Below, one piece after another: positions 1 through 16,259 of a DNA stretch of 64,000 nucleotides. The translations under genes were made by a program, and so were the position numbers. The stretch's first letter is position 1. Every line of letters begins with the position of its first letter. Location of the stretch: NCBI GenBank assembly GCA_964020975.1, contig OZ026625.1:15098917-15162916 (forward strand), in the 5' to 3' direction. This stretch comes from Hermodice carunculata. Taxonomy: Eukaryota; Annelida; Polychaeta; Eunicida; Amphinomidae. The notes under the pieces are model-generated. The model searched no databases and was not told the DNA's origin. It saw only the letters and a list, made by a program, of their open reading frames with translations.

Positions 1-3430
<3,430 letters not shown>

Positions 3431-3470
3431 CAAATATTTAATGATTTAAAAAAAATACGAAAGAAAACAA

Positions 3471-3472
<2 letters not shown>

Positions 3473-3510
<38 letters not shown>
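3473..3510. repeat. (AT)n microsatellite
   Basis: Short, nearly pure AT run directly after the palindrome-rich block. Confidence 0.95.
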
Positions 3511-3515
<5 letters not shown>

Positions 3516-5768
3516 TATTAAAATCAACAAAGTATATATTTTAAACCGTACATAAAGTGGAAAATTGTTCTGCCGTCTTCCATTTGTGTCACTTTTCGTG
3601 TGTTTATACAGCAGTTGTGCAAACTGAAGGTACAATTTTCCTAATTTATCCGTTTGGTATGGATTCAACTTTTATATTTTTTATGTTGGACGTGAACATT
3701 CCAACATCAAACAGTCTTTGAAAGAATAAACAAAAACAAACAAAACAAAAAAAAACAAAACAAAAGCAAAATGGTTTACTGTATTTTGGTGGTCGAATGT
3801 GACATTTGCATTTTAGTTTTGGGATGATGAGAGATCAAAACAAGATTATAATTCATGATAAGTATACTTCTTTGAAAACAGCACTCAGTCTTGACCCGAC
3901 TTTGTCACCGACCAAATCTGGAGGAAATCCCGAGAAGTTGGCTGTTCCTATTTGTGTACATAAGTTATAATTGCTGATAAGGACATGGATTCAGCAGAGA
4001 GACCAGCTGATTTGATTGTTTGATCATCGACCGCTGGCCAAGCGATTGTGTAATTAGGGTCATAGGTTGTATGTTTTAGCTACGCTAAGATGACAGATAG
4101 TTCCAAAAAATATGATACAATTACCACTATTTTCATTTTAGTGACAGTAACTGGCAAGTCACAAGGCGGACATCTTCGATGCCGAAATGCAACAACAAAT
4201 AAGGCCGACAAATGATCGATACATTCAAGCACCGGTCCTGGGTCTAACTTGTGGTGGAATGATGACCACTGGTTGATGATGGACACACACGCACACACAC
4301 ACACACACACACACACGTCATGCTTGTGTACTTTTACATCTGATGAGTTCCGTGACCAGTGATGACTGAGCCAGAATCATCCATAAGTCATCTGAGCAGT
4401 CATTATTTTGACAATGTAAGCATCGTTGCTTTCCCAAAATGATGAATTTGTTTCAGTTGCCTTTCCTTTCCTTGCCAAGTAAATTTGATTGTAAGAATGT
4501 ACAGGGATTTAGAAATTTATTCAATAGAGGCATAATGTGTAGCTATGTGCCCAAATGATTCCACACCTGATACAACAGTCAAATAAAGGTCAATCAAAAA
4601 TGCCAGTCATATGTTAACATTTTGCTCACGGAGGGGATACAGGAGGGCTCCCGGTAGGCTCGAAACAGTTGCATGGAAGTCTGACAAAAAATCGACCAGA
4701 AGAAGTGGGCTATCACTTGTAAAATAGAATATATTTTCATTTAGAGTCGAGTCTAAATTTTTGATGAGAGGAGAGGATTGTCAACGTATCAATGATGTTT
4801 TAAAAATTCATTGGATTTCATTGGCTTCGTAAGATATACTTGTTCAACCAAGGAGGGTGTAGAGACAGGAGGGATCTGTCATCTAGCACGAATGTTACCA
4901 TCTTGTTCTTGCTATAGTTTTGTTCCGTTTGAACGTTTTAATGAAACTACAAAATTCAGTTGATTGCTCCAATTTTAATGTGTCATGTTGGTATTCTTGA
5001 TCACGGGGAGCGATCACAACACATCTACATGTTCTCAGAGGCTTCGTATTCTGGTCCATACGAACCCATTCATACTGAACGCCTAAGTCACTGACCACCG
5101 AAAATACTGATTAGGGTTAGAAGTGAAAAAAAATAGGTGCCCCCCCCCCCCACGCTGTTTGTCTGTTTTACACACCTTCTGCTGCCCGACGCATGTTATC
5201 TATTAACAAAAGATTCGTCATAATCCACTCTCTTGATCCCTGACTATTAATTAAGTTCTCGGACGTATGTTAGCCCACTTGGGCCACTTTATTCCTCGCA
5301 AAGCGTCTCCATTCCCTATGAACCACTCTTCGTTGAACGGAAGTGACCCTCCACATACGGTCTCAAATTTAACATATGCTCTCATTGGGCGCCAATGAAT
5401 ACATTTATGTTTTCGTTTACTTTATTATTTTATTACGGATGTGCACGCAATTTAGCAATTAAAATAAAGCTGGTTACTGGGCGGTGACCAATATCCATAG
5501 TTTCTTGTTTTCCGTCACATATTTTCACTCCTATTTTACACTGTGTTCAAAATTTTGTTTCATTCAACTTCAAGTCCTTTTGTGAATGTAGAACGTAAAA
5601 AATAGGTCCTAGATCCAATGGCTTGTATACTGGGGTACCTAACTATCGGACATCTGATTACTCGGCCTAAATGACTTTGTGCAAATAGAAAATTATTTCA
5701 ATCTTAAAGAAAAATATATAATATTGTATCTAACATTCAGTACATATTTGAGTCACTTCTGACTTGAA
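3511..5768. other. Gene-free stretch
   Basis: Intergenic DNA. It holds an A-rich tract with scattered C near 3720-3770, a CA microsatellite, and a C homopolymer near 5142. No convincing exon or element was seen. Confidence 0.45.
4283..4316. repeat. (CA)n microsatellite
   Basis: Alternating CA of about 34 bp with one G interruption. Confidence 0.95.
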
Positions 5769-5769
5769 G

Positions 5770-5903
5770 TGGCGTCGCTTTCTCTGATCCAGCAGACACC
5801 ATCGTGTCCCGGAAGATGGGCATGTAGCGCCTCCAAGTGGCGTGCCCAGATGTCGGACACTAATAGGTTCTATGTATGGTGGCCCATAAGGGATACAGGC
5901 AGG
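5770..5903 (+). other. Candidate short exon, unrecognised
   Basis: This is a less AT-rich island in AT-rich surroundings. It stays open in one frame from an ATG and ends at a good donor-like site (GGCAG followed by GTATGT). The peptide is not one I recognise. A tryptophan- and arginine-rich stretch (YVWWPIRDTGR) is its most protein-like part. It may be chance, or an untranslated or first exon of the segment at 6279-6473, but the frames that look best in the two pieces do not share a phase. No function is proposed. Confidence 0.2.
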
Positions 5904-6278
5904 TATGTACCATTTTCAAATCAACAAATAAATGTAGCCTACATTTTTACTTATGGTTAATATTGATTAAAATGTACAAATACTATTAACATTGCTCATT
6001 ATGTGTATTTGCAAATTTATTACCAAACATTCACACAGCAGGTAATGTGTTGAAATAGGCATACTTTGTAAAGTTATATTTGACATGTCAATATAGGTAT
6101 ACAGTAGAAATATTAAATACATGTGTTACTTTTGTTAGGCTTTCGTAAGGTCAACTTTAACACAGAACCCAGTGTAAGTATTTACCTGAAACAAACTTCA
6201 CAAACTTGCACAAGCGACACTGAAATAAACTGCTGTGTTTCGTGCTTGTTGACTACACTTTTTTATTTTTGTTTTCAG

Positions 6279-6394
6279 GCCAACGGCAATGACAGAAATA
6301 GATCTACTATTAGTGGGCACTCTTACAATACAGATTACGCCTCTGCGCTGGCCTGGTCTTTTCAGTACGTGGGGCACAGACAGGACACAAAAAG

Positions 6395-6453
<59 letters not shown>

Positions 6454-6473
6454 TACAACCTGTAGATCAGTAA
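6279..6473 (+). other. Candidate terminal exon with poly-histidine tail, unrecognised
   Basis: A pyrimidine-rich acceptor (GTTTTCAG) precedes an open frame of 64 codons ending in TAA. The first 40 codons look protein-like (NGNDRNRSTISGHSY begins it). The frame then runs into a (TCA)n microsatellite at 6395-6453 read as about 19 histidines, followed by HLQPVDQ and the stop. The other + frame is also open across much of the segment, so coding status is doubtful. Long poly-His runs from a triplet repeat are often spurious. No family was recognised. Confidence 0.2.
6395..6453. repeat. (TCA)n trinucleotide microsatellite
   Basis: About 19 uninterrupted TCA units. It reads as poly-His on + and poly-Met on -. 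Confidence 0.97.
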
Positions 6474-9400
6474 AGGATCCAAAATGTACCCAGCCAGTGC
6501 AATTGCTACCTTGTGCTCATGAAACAATTTGCATATGTTTAAGGCGACCAGGTGCAGCCCACTTGCCACAAACACAACATACATGTTTTCATCTTCACTG
6601 AAAGTACAATAATTTTTAGCTACAGGGTTACTGCTAGGCCTTGAAGGTATTATGACTGATGTACTTTGCACAACGTTATATGCACTGGTTTCAACAACAG
6701 GCAGAGCACAAGCATCTGCATCTGATAAGGAAGCATAAAAATATTGGCTGTCTGGCTGAGTGGAAGGTCTGGTGGATCATCATGTGATTAAAGGATAGCA
6801 ATCAAGCCTATCGGTGCCTTAAGTGCTGCTGAATTTTTTGGACATTGTTCCTTTTCTTGTGGTAGTTTATTTGATAGATACTGCTAAATCTGGAAATCAG
6901 AGGCACTGGGGTGGACACTTCTTTCAGTTTGATCCTGGTTACATGGGCAGACATGTAGAGCTTGGCTTGGCATCGTTTAATCTTTGGTAATTTGAGTGGG
7001 CTCAAAAGGAGATATCCCCTTGCAAGTGAAGCTAGCAATCAAATTCCTTGGATAAATTTGCATTGTAGTATATCTTAGAAATTAGCTCAGCGATGCTGTA
7101 CTTATTTTAGATCTCCTTTCTGCCACAACTAGAGGTGCCTTATGTTCTGCTTTGATGCTACTCTCGCCAGCATTGTTATGTGTTGTGGTCTGTTTTGCAA
7201 ATTTTACTGTTCTAGGTCTTCTTGTAGTGATATGTAATATCTTGGATGCTGGATGTTTTCAAATGTACAAGCCTTAGCATGAGACATAGAGAGTATCTGT
7301 GCGCGTTAGTAGCTAATCACGGCCAGCGTTTCATGAATAGGCTAAGCCATGTTTTCCCACTGACATAAAATGACTGATGTCTTGTTTACGCACATTATGT
7401 ATCTCTATAATATCATTGGTCAATTCGATGATGTCAATCCTGAAATATCCAAGGCCATGTTTTGACATAGATATGTCCCACTGATTTTCACTCATATTCT
7501 TGACTAAGACATGTTAATGGTCCAGGGAGATTTCTGCGGCCTTTGACACGATCATGAAGCGTAAAGTTGGGTATTCCACACAATATTGCATCTGTCCATG
7601 CTGTTACTTTTATCTTCTTTTATCAGTTCTAATGCTGTATTCACCAATGTCTCATTGTAGTTTTTTCAGTGGACCTTTCTCTGAGGTATCTAAAAACAAA
7701 AGGACAGGGGCATGTTTGTTTCAATATTTTAAAATAAAATGAACAACCATTTTACCGTGGCGTCATCATTTTGTTACCAGGGCTTTATTATCAAAACCCA
7801 TTTTTCTGCTATCAAATCATTTTACAGTTTGCGTAATCATTAACTAGAAAAAGTTATTTAAAACAGCACATATCCAAACGTTGATTCATTCACATTTTGA
7901 TACCATGTAATATGTATAGGCGAAAAAGCTAATAACATGTGTGCTCCGTACACGTTATCAGCTTTATCACAAGATCACGCTCTCAACAGTGAGGGTTTGC
8001 CGCCATTATGTTTGCTTTCTGAGGAGGCTTCTCAGGCTTGTTAAGATTTCTTTTACCTGATTTGTGTCTCATTGTGTGGAAAAAATTAATCTGAATGCAT
8101 CTTGGATAAACAACACGACACATGGTGTGAAGATGGGCAATTGAATTTTGTGGCCGAAAATTGGGCACCTTCGACTATATGGGGAGATAAGGGTAAGTTC
8201 TAAATTCGCCTGAAGGTGGTGCTGCCCATCCTGTTCATGGTGTACGGCCCACATCTTGCGGTCACTTTCCATGATCCTCACTTTTTCTCCATAGATTAAC
8301 ATGGGGAATTACCCCATATAAATTTAACCCCTGTAAATGTTGTCAAATAAGCGTTAAACTTTCAGTTTATCACACATGGGTATGTTTGAAAGATAACAAT
8401 ATGTACTGCAGGTAGATTCAAAGATGATAATTCCAAAAATCGGTCTCATATGCAAGGTAAAACTTTTAGGTTCATTGCAATGTAATGGGCTTTGCTTGCC
8501 CATCCGACCTCAAATGGCATGGGTTGCTAGGTGTCACAAATATGCATAATGGGAACGAAAGCATGTGTGTCAAAAATTTAAACTATCCCAGAGGACCACT
8601 ATTGGGCACAGAAGTATACGTGCATGCGTTGTGTTCATCCTGTGGATAGGCCACTTCACAGGAGTCTGATTTATTTGGGTCACTTGGGGAAGCGCACCCT
8701 GCTTTGTTTACATTTTGTGCTCAGCCAAGCTGGCCAGATTATGCGTGGGGGGCGGGGGGGATAGGCTAAAACACAAAATGTGCTTGGATTTAATGAAAAA
8801 TTAAACCGTCAGCAAAGTAAAACTGCCCTTTTCAGCACAGATATGACATTTTACGTAAAAGCTTTGTACTGTTCAGAACAAACCATGTTGTAATCATATA
8901 CCCTCCGGCACTTTATTTGCCGAGGGTAAAAAGTGCGCATACAAACACATGCAAAGTATACATTTGATGAAACGTCATTCACAGAAGTGTATTATTGATC
9001 AAACGAACTGTTGTTTATGGGACAATTAATTGCAGGATCAGAATTTTTCCACAATCTACTGACCATTACTTGTTTAAAAATGTATACATTACATATGTCT
9101 ATTTGAATACTCCTTACAATATGCAGGCAACAAAGGGATAGCGCACTTATAACAGTGGGGCATAGACAACGTACTTTATTCTCATGCTGCCAATTCCCCT
9201 CCTCCTCTTTTTGGCTTTACTGTCCACGCCTTGTGCAGCCATGGTTGTTGTGACTGGACTTGGAAAAAGGGGGTTATATGGGGTAGATAGAAATGTTCTA
9301 TTGAAACTCCAGTGATCACTTACATCATCATGTTATCCATAATACAGACACAGAGGGGACTGTCATTTTCACTCACTGGAAATGTTGATTTTTTTTTCTA

Positions 9401-10785
9401 TTTATTTTTTTTTTTCTTTTGGTCAAGGTGCTGTTTTGTATGTTATGATGTTATTACAGTGACATCTCCTGTGCCTTGACTGTACTAATATTTAACACGT
9501 CTTTTATTTATGGGGGAACTCCTCTGACACAACGTCGCCAATTGAATCATTGTTTGCAATCGCCGCATTTATTTTTGCCCGCAGGACCGGTTTTCTCGCT
9601 TTTCTTCAGAGCCCTGTTTTCACTAAGCGAGGACAGACGTCCTTCACATATGGCTCAGATAATCATGCCATACTATAGCATATTGCTACCTGGTGAGTCT
9701 TTTTTTTATCATAGGTTTTTACATCAATTTCACTCTTATTTCCTCCAGCTTTTTTTGGTAAAATTTTTGGTTTACTCACTTATTGGGCATGTTTTGTTCC
9801 TATAGCACCATGGGCGACTTTGTCAAGCCAGCCACACCAGTCACAAGGGACTGGTGGTTTTGCCTCCCATATAAGCTATGGTTTTGTTCCTGCTATGCCA
9901 TGTTACTGTTTACTGCCCTTTAGACTGCCATGCACGTTTTCTAATTTTTTGCTTGTCTTCGTTATTTGCATTATTGCAGCAATATAGGGATATATATGCG
10001 CCATTGAAACTATATTTATATTTGTGTGCACATGACTTGTACCGGCAGACAATTTGTATGCACGCGTACATAATGTGTTCAGCGTATTCAAATAACTTGA
10101 ACGCAGAATTTGGTTCAAATGTCTTACCTGTGCATTAATATGTTCTGCGTCGCTTAGTGGCTGTTGTTTTTGGCGCTGAACTTTTGCTGATTAATTGTGC
10201 CCACATATTGCAAAGACATGATGTGCGCAAATGCAATAGAAGTTGCTTATCATATATGCTCATGACTCGAATGCATTTTGAAGAGCTTTTCTACGTATAA
10301 TATTGTCTAGTTAACTAATTTTGCGAACATGCGACATGTATTCTGATTTTTCTCTCATGGGACGTAAAATTGCTTGAGTGGAATATTAGTTACGTAATTT
10401 CTTATGGTCGCAAAGTTAAAGATTAATACGAGTTCGCGTGTTCTAAGACATTGTAAATCATTCTAATAGCTGTTTAGGGTTCGCGCGTTTAGCCTGATGT
10501 AAATGTAAGGATAATGTGACACGCGTCTTGCAAATTTAACTTAAAATGTGTTTGCCATCATGTTCGCGTGTACATTTCGCGAGTTCGCGGATGTAGGCTT
10601 AATTTTCCTTAAGTTAAAGGTCCTACCATGCTTAGTATTTGGCAAATGTTTCGACATTGTGTGTTGACTCTTATGACAGGTAAAACTTGTTCGTTATTGT
10701 ACTTTTCTTGGTATTTTTTAAAGCTTTATGAGACATGTGTAAGGTACATATACTCAATTAAGGAATATGGTGGTCTAACTTGGAC
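6474..10785. other. Gene-free stretch
   Basis: Intergenic DNA with only short chance frames. Between about 10,300 and 10,640 several TTCGCG/CGCGAA-containing words recur (GTTCGCGTG, GGTTCGCGCG, TTCGCGAGTTCGCGG). This suggests a decayed MITE-like repeat, but no ends could be defined. A G-rich tract lies near 8,745-8,760 and T-rich tracts near 9,390-9,420. Confidence 0.4.
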
Positions 10786-10789
10786 GTGT

Positions 10790-11170
10790 CGGGGATTCGT
10801 TCTTTAGAAGTGACAGGATGTTTAGGTATTTTTCAGCCAATCAGACTTTACGCTACATATGCATGCTCCAAGATCTTGTAGACGATTATAATGAGCGAAA
10901 ACATGGGACAATTGGTGTTGTGCCAATAAACGTGACAAAAAAAGAATGAAAAGGAAATATTTGAGTATCAATATGAAAAATATTTGAGGTCACGGACTGG
11001 GAAATTAAGATTTTCAATGAATGATCCTGTGAGAATCTCAAAGTACAAAACTACATTTGCAAGAGAGTACAAACCCGGATGGAGCAAAGAAATTGTCTTT
11101 ATGACTGATCGGCTGTCCACGAACACAGCCACTCAGAAACTCCAATGGTGTTATACTGCAAGGCAGCTCT
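10790..11170 (+). pseudogene. Polinton integrase C-terminal part (fossil)
   Basis: The stretch reads like the end of the retroviral-type integrase carried by Polintons and by the transposon-derived F54H12.3-like proteins. It has the helix before the end of the catalytic core (LVDDYNERKHGTIG is recognisable) and then the conserved C-terminal chromo/SH3-like segment with VRISKYK and a following W-S-KEI. In the living family the enzyme joins the element's ends to host DNA. The catalytic core that should precede it was not recognised. A Tc1 element begins about 30 bases after the similarity ends. Fossil; broken. Confidence 0.75.
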
Positions 11171-11200
11171 TTATTTGCTTTAATATCTATTTATTTATAT

Positions 11201-12045
11201 AAACTACTGAAAACTTATTACTCTCCACTTATTTACTTGTATATAATTAAATAATGAACAAATATTTTGGAATGTCAGTATCATATATTTTATCTTCTCA
11301 GCAGACGGAAAGACAGAGCTGGTGTTCATTGATGGATCCCTGAATTCCAGGAGGTACCTTACTGACATCCTACAACCTCACGTTATCCAATATGCTGGTG
11401 CCATCGGGGACGAGTTCGTGCTAATGCAAGACAACGCCAGACCACATGTGTCCCATGATGTCCAGGGCTTCCTTGCTAATGAGGGTGTTGAGGTGATGGA
11501 GTGGCCAGCCTGTTCCCCGGATCTGAATCCCATAGAGCATGTCTGGAGTCAGCTGAAGCAGAAGGTATACTGTCAGATGAACGTTGCTTCAACTATTGAT
11601 GATCTGCGCCGTTTAGTTCAGCAGAAATGGGACAATTTACCTCAGGCTTACCTTCGTAAGCTTGAATACAGCATGAGGAGAAGGTGCCAGCAGTGCCATA
11701 GCAACCGAGGTGGTTACACAGAATATTGATTTTACCATGGTTCAGCAAGCATACTGTGTTGCGTTGATGATCAAATCATTGAGACAAGTCTTCTGTGATA
11801 AACAAAAAACTTGATTACCCACTTCAGGTTTCATTGAATCTAATGTTGCGAACTTCAAATTTTGACTTTCACTTAAAACCAGTCGTGTGCAGTGAAGCAT
11901 GGACTCCTTAAGATAGTCATTTTTCTGTTAACGCTGTACCAAGAGTATGAAGATAAAATATATGATACTGAAATTCCAAAATATTTGTTCATTATTTAAT
12001 TATATACAAGTAAATAAGTGGAGAGTTATAAGTTTTGAGTAGTTT
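11201..12045 (+). mobile_element. Tc1-like DNA transposon, internally deleted
   Basis: Terminal inverted repeats of about 97 bp lie at 11,201-11,298 and 11,949-12,045 and differ at only about four positions. Outer ends read AAACTACT; the arms share CTCCACTTATTTACTTG. The flanks are TA-rich, as expected for TA insertion, though the exact TA duplication is blurred. Between the repeats lies only the second half of a DD34E transposase. Total length is 845 bp against the usual 1.3-1.7 kb, so the DNA-binding half and the first catalytic Asp are missing and the copy cannot act on its own. The near identity of the arms suggests a fairly recent insertion compared with the decayed Polinton around it. 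Confidence 0.93.
11301..11729 (+). pseudogene. Tc1-like transposase, C-terminal half
   Basis: The open frame runs through the DDE fold of a Tc1 transposase, which cuts and rejoins the element's ends. Seen in order: KTELVFIDGSLNSRRYL (the strand before the second acid), MQDNARPH with the second catalytic Asp, and WPACSPDLNPIEHVWSQLK with the catalytic Glu. Exactly 34 residues lie between that Asp and Glu, the DD34E spacing of Tc1. It ends at a TGA after GGYTEY, the natural C-terminus. The paired helix-turn-helix domains and the first catalytic Asp are absent, because the left terminal repeat directly abuts this part. There is no in-family ATG; a frame entered by GTG or from within the repeat is not expected to make an active enzyme. 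Confidence 0.92.
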
Positions 12046-13580
12046 TTTATGTCTAATTTTTAAAGTTTCAACGATTGCTGGCTAAGTAACCGGGTGATAA
12101 AAACTATGATCGTATTTATTCAGCAAATATTATGTGTAATCCCTGGAGTACTCAAACAAAATAAAGCAAAGGCGTTTATTTTTTTGATTCAAAAAATGAA
12201 TGCTGCATGTTGACCAAGAATTGAATTTAATAACACGCACAAATGACGAACGTATCGTTCTCTGTTTTCGACTAAAGCATCAATTTACTCTCGTTCTCGT
12301 GGGTCAAAGTCAAGCAAGCAAGTAAAAATTCTGTTTACATCTATTGACATACGTACATCGTTTAATTGACACTGTTTGTGATAACATAGTCATCTTTGTA
12401 GGTACAGAGGATTCCCCTTTCGATCAATTGGGAAACGCCCTAAAAATACATTGTCGTTCGTTCACGGTTTACCCGACATTTACAACACTCTTATAGAAAG
12501 GATAAAGCAGGTCTATTTATAATAGAAGACCTGCTGCGCGAAGCTTCACAAGATAAGCAAATTTCTGACATTTTCACAAAACGTAGCCATCATGAAAACA
12601 AGAATCTGTCTGGTGCTGCAAAATCTGTTATCTGCCGGTAAAGATAGGATCAATTGTCAAAGATCCTGTCACTATATCTGTCTCTTGAGGAAATCTTTGG
12701 ATCAAACGGTTATATATACCGTTGCCCAATGGTTTGAGCCTGCAAAACGCAAACGCGTTTCTGAGTTACTTTCTTATATCCTTGGAAAATATTGATATGT
12801 CTTACTGGATGGAAAGTAGGACACACCAGAGAAGGCCAGATACAGGCCCGATGTTGTTGGACCCGGCCAGCGATGCTTTCACTTGAATTGAAACAGAATT
12901 CTCTCCTGACATATCAAAATTTATGATGTCATAGCAAACAAAACACAATTACATAATGCAATCATGACACGACGGAGTCAAATGGAGAGATTTAATTTTT
13001 TTTATTAGCAAAGAATCGGAAGAACAAGAAAAGACGTAACGCGTTGATTGAAACCGCAGACAAATATGAAGTGACAGCATTTGCAGAAATCATTTTAAAT
13101 GTACTGAAATGGTGTTTCAGTTGCGTCTTTGTCCATTTGAGAAACACGCAACTGAAACGTTTGGAAAAGTTTTAAAATCTCTTGAGAAAACTTTGTGATA
13201 AAAGTTCTATCTTGAGAAAGAAAAAACTGCAAAAATAACAAGGTGGGTTTTTAGCTGTCTTATTGCCACTGGCTCTTACTACCCTGGGTACTTTGTTTGG
13301 ACCTGGACGAGCATAATTTTAAAGTATGGCTGACTTTTCTGAGTCAATTATCATACCTTTATCTATGTTTGAAAAGTGTAATTTATAAATTGCTGCTGGA
13401 GTATTTGAAAACGTTGATCAAGCAATGAACAATAGACTGACAGCTAAAGACGAAGATACTGACGATAGTAAAGTTTGAGCTAGCAAATTTCTTTTTGTTG
13501 ATGGTTTGCAGTCTTATGATACAAAAATTAAACTGCATGATCAACACTGGCGGTTGTATTTCGATAAAAAGAAAAAAAGC
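12046..13580. other. Unassigned stretch within the Polinton fossil
   Basis: AT-rich sequence after the Tc1 insertion. An open frame at 12,592-12,795 is not recognised. If this is Polinton DNA, it has decayed beyond recognition by eye. Confidence 0.4.
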
Positions 13581-13745
13581 CTGTGATTGTTAAACAAGCT
13601 ACAACAGTAAATGATGGTACCCAAAAGCAGAATGACATTTCATCAATTGTTCAGTTATTTAGCAAAAAAGACAGACCCTTTGTTAGTAGCATCTTAAGAA
13701 AAATATTAGAACATAGTGTGAGCTACACGGGACTAATTGAGAACT
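13580..13745 (+). pseudogene. Polinton conserved unnamed protein, first piece (fossil)
   Basis: A short reading (SSIVQLFSKKDRPFVSSILR is its core) resembles the start of a conserved protein of unknown role found before the capsid genes in many Polintons. The matching later half appears near 16,260-16,550. Similarity is weak and judged by pattern only. Fossil; broken. Confidence 0.35.
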
Positions 13746-15439
13746 CGGAACAACAACGAGTGCACACAGAACTGCTGCATTTAATAACGTTGAACTCGGA
13801 CACTGTACATCACGCTGGTCGCTTAGACCTCACCAGGTTTAATCCATTCTTTACCGCTTAGCGTACATCGCTCATCGCATTAACTGCAATTACACTCATA
13901 ACATTAAGTATCTCCATATCAAAATCGAACCTTTAACATAGTATATCACATATGCAAGCCACATTCATATATCACACCAATAATTACATTAAATCGAAAA
14001 GTCCAAATTCTATACATTAAGCGCGGCCCTTTTGTCACTTATATTGCCGTGAACAAAAATTGTAAACCACACAAAGTTGATATGATTACCGTCAAACTTC
14101 AAAGTACTTTATGATAATAAATACTCAGTCAATCATTTTAAACTACAACGTGAAAAGCAAATAACTTATGCTTACAGTATTACGGAATACTTACCCGGCA
14201 TTTTTCCACCTTCAACACGTCGCGCTCATGTACCAATCCAACAATACTGAGTCATATGTGCAAATGAACGGCACAGCTGTATATCACAAAGAAAAAAAAA
14301 TTCGGTTTTTGTTTCAAACCATCATATGAAATACCAATAATGCTTTTACTTGACACAGCGTGACGTATACGCGTGCATCTTACTTGACACAGCGTGACAT
14401 ATACACATCCTTTATATCTTGGAAAGTCTTTCTATAAACATACAACGCGCACATATATAAGACCAAAGTTTTACCAAACAATACACGAAGTTTGAAAAAA
14501 AACTCAATATACTTCATGAACTCGTAGCATGTAAGTTACATTGAAAACAAAATCCTAACACCTTGTATCACTATACCATGCGAAGCATCACCAAGAAAAA
14601 GTTAGCACACTTTAACGGCAAAAAACATGACCGAATATTTACATTCCCTTTATTGTTTAACATTGAAAGAATAGGAACTGTTGTTGTCCTCACCATCTCA
14701 TGAAGACATCGTCTACACGCGAGTCGGCAAGCGCCAGCTATGCAGCCCCTTCACAATTTTAAACGCCTGTACATTGGGCACTACTTTTCTTTTCAATCAT
14801 AAATCCTGTGCGCCCTCTCGCGGATACACACAAAGTTACGAATGCTGCTCTTGTTCTCAATCCCCGTGACCAAGAATCAACCGTTGTCCCACCTAGGCCT
14901 ACCTGCACATCCACCGCATCCTCTTCTTCGATAGAAATATCAAAAAAGCCAGCAAACCAACCAGAATTTTAACGCAGGAATGATTTCCAACACCACCTTT
15001 CAAAATTGTACCTTCAACACGATTGCGCCTCGTTAAACTGTTAAATCCTGTTCACTGCTCGCATCAGTCTGAGATGCATCCGCTGTGCGAGGTGCAAGTG
15101 CAATGGTGTTAATCTTGTATTCATTGTGTTATCCTGGGTATTTTATCCCAAAAAATAACTTACTTGTATACTTTTTCCCTAATGTGAACGAATCTTGTAT
15201 TTTGTGAAGCTATCTGTTCAAATAAATGAACATTTACAAAGGGACTATTTTTCTTTCCTGTTTGTTGCTTTTGGGATAGACTGGTTGCCAGGTAACGGGG
15301 GCGTGGTTAGCGGTTTTCTTTCTATTGATCACACACCCCTTAAACCATGGCAATTTATGTGGAAAAAACGTTCTTTGGCGATCGTGCATCACTTGTAATT
15401 ATTATCAAAAATCGAAAAAATAGGAAAAAATGTAAATAT

Positions 15440-15510
15440 AATAAATAAACTTCATTGTCATTGTTTTCTTCACACGCTCATGAAAACAATGACAATGAAG
15501 TTTATTTATT
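15440..15510. repeat. Perfect 29-bp inverted repeat (hairpin)
   Basis: Arm 15,440-15,468 is exactly complementary to 15,482-15,510 with a 13-base loop. The arm core is CTTCATTGTCATTGTTTTC. No T-run follows and no coding sequence adjoins, so a terminator role is not suggested. It could be the centre of a fold-back element or two abutting element ends. Confidence 0.95.
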
Positions 15511-15564
15511 GAATAAAACGCGTTTTCACGAGTTACCTTTTTAGAACGATGTGTACATTTAGTT

Positions 15565-15570
<6 letters not shown>

Positions 15571-15634
<64 letters not shown>

Positions 15635-15638
15635 ATAT
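15571..15638. repeat. (AT)n microsatellite
   Basis: Alternating AT with one TT interruption. Confidence 0.96.
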
Positions 15639-16259
15639 CTACATTTACATTTTAATATCAAATTAAACTTCTTAATATACTTACATGAACACTCTTGCAG
15701 TGTCTACGTTACAACCACCCATGTTAGTTACAGATTGAAGTGTGCATTGGCCAAATGCACACACCCTACATGCCTGTTATAAGTGCGGCTACAAAAAAAG
15801 AACCGCATGATTAAAAAAACAGATATAATTCCATCAAATTTCACGTAGGTAAAAATAACGACTTGAATACTTGTCAAAAATTGGAAGCAAATCGACGGGA
15901 AATGGACAAGCACTTACAATTAGCCCCATGTGCCTGTTAATTATGTACAATAGATGGGGAACATAGTCCCATGGCGCTCGCAAGCGGGCAACGTAAACTG
16001 AACTTTCCACTCTCAGTGAACAGCGACGCCGATTGACAAGCAGGGGGGGGGGGGGCACGCAACAAGATTCTTCGCCTTTGTATATGCGCCGGAACGCGCG
16101 GGAAAGTATATACATATTTGAAATAGCTGGGTCACAATGAACGAGGTCGGACAAGTACAGGGTAAACCCACAACGAGACAATGGGGAAAAGGCAGCAGAC
16201 AGGGGTGAAACCTACGTCACACAACAAAACAAAACATAACAAAAATCAAATGCGACTAA

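Larger units (their letters stand above)
13862..16259. other. Unassigned 2.4-kb stretch, possible insertion
   Basis: No coding similarity was seen. It lies between two pieces that read like halves of one Polinton protein, so it may be a later insertion, but no matching ends or target duplication were found. It contains a two-copy tandem repeat of about 33 bp (TTACTTGACACAGCGTGAC, 14,346-14,409), a perfect 29-bp hairpin, an AT microsatellite and a 12-base G run near 16,045. Confidence 0.4.

Noticed and set aside
8069-8302. 77-codon minus-strand frame with a protein-like look
   Set aside because: No recognised motif, no clear splice borders, and the neighbouring frame is equally open.
14346-14409. 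Two-copy 33-bp tandem repeat considered as a CRISPR-like or regulatory array
   Set aside because: Only two copies, no spacers, and a eukaryotic setting. It is a simple local duplication.
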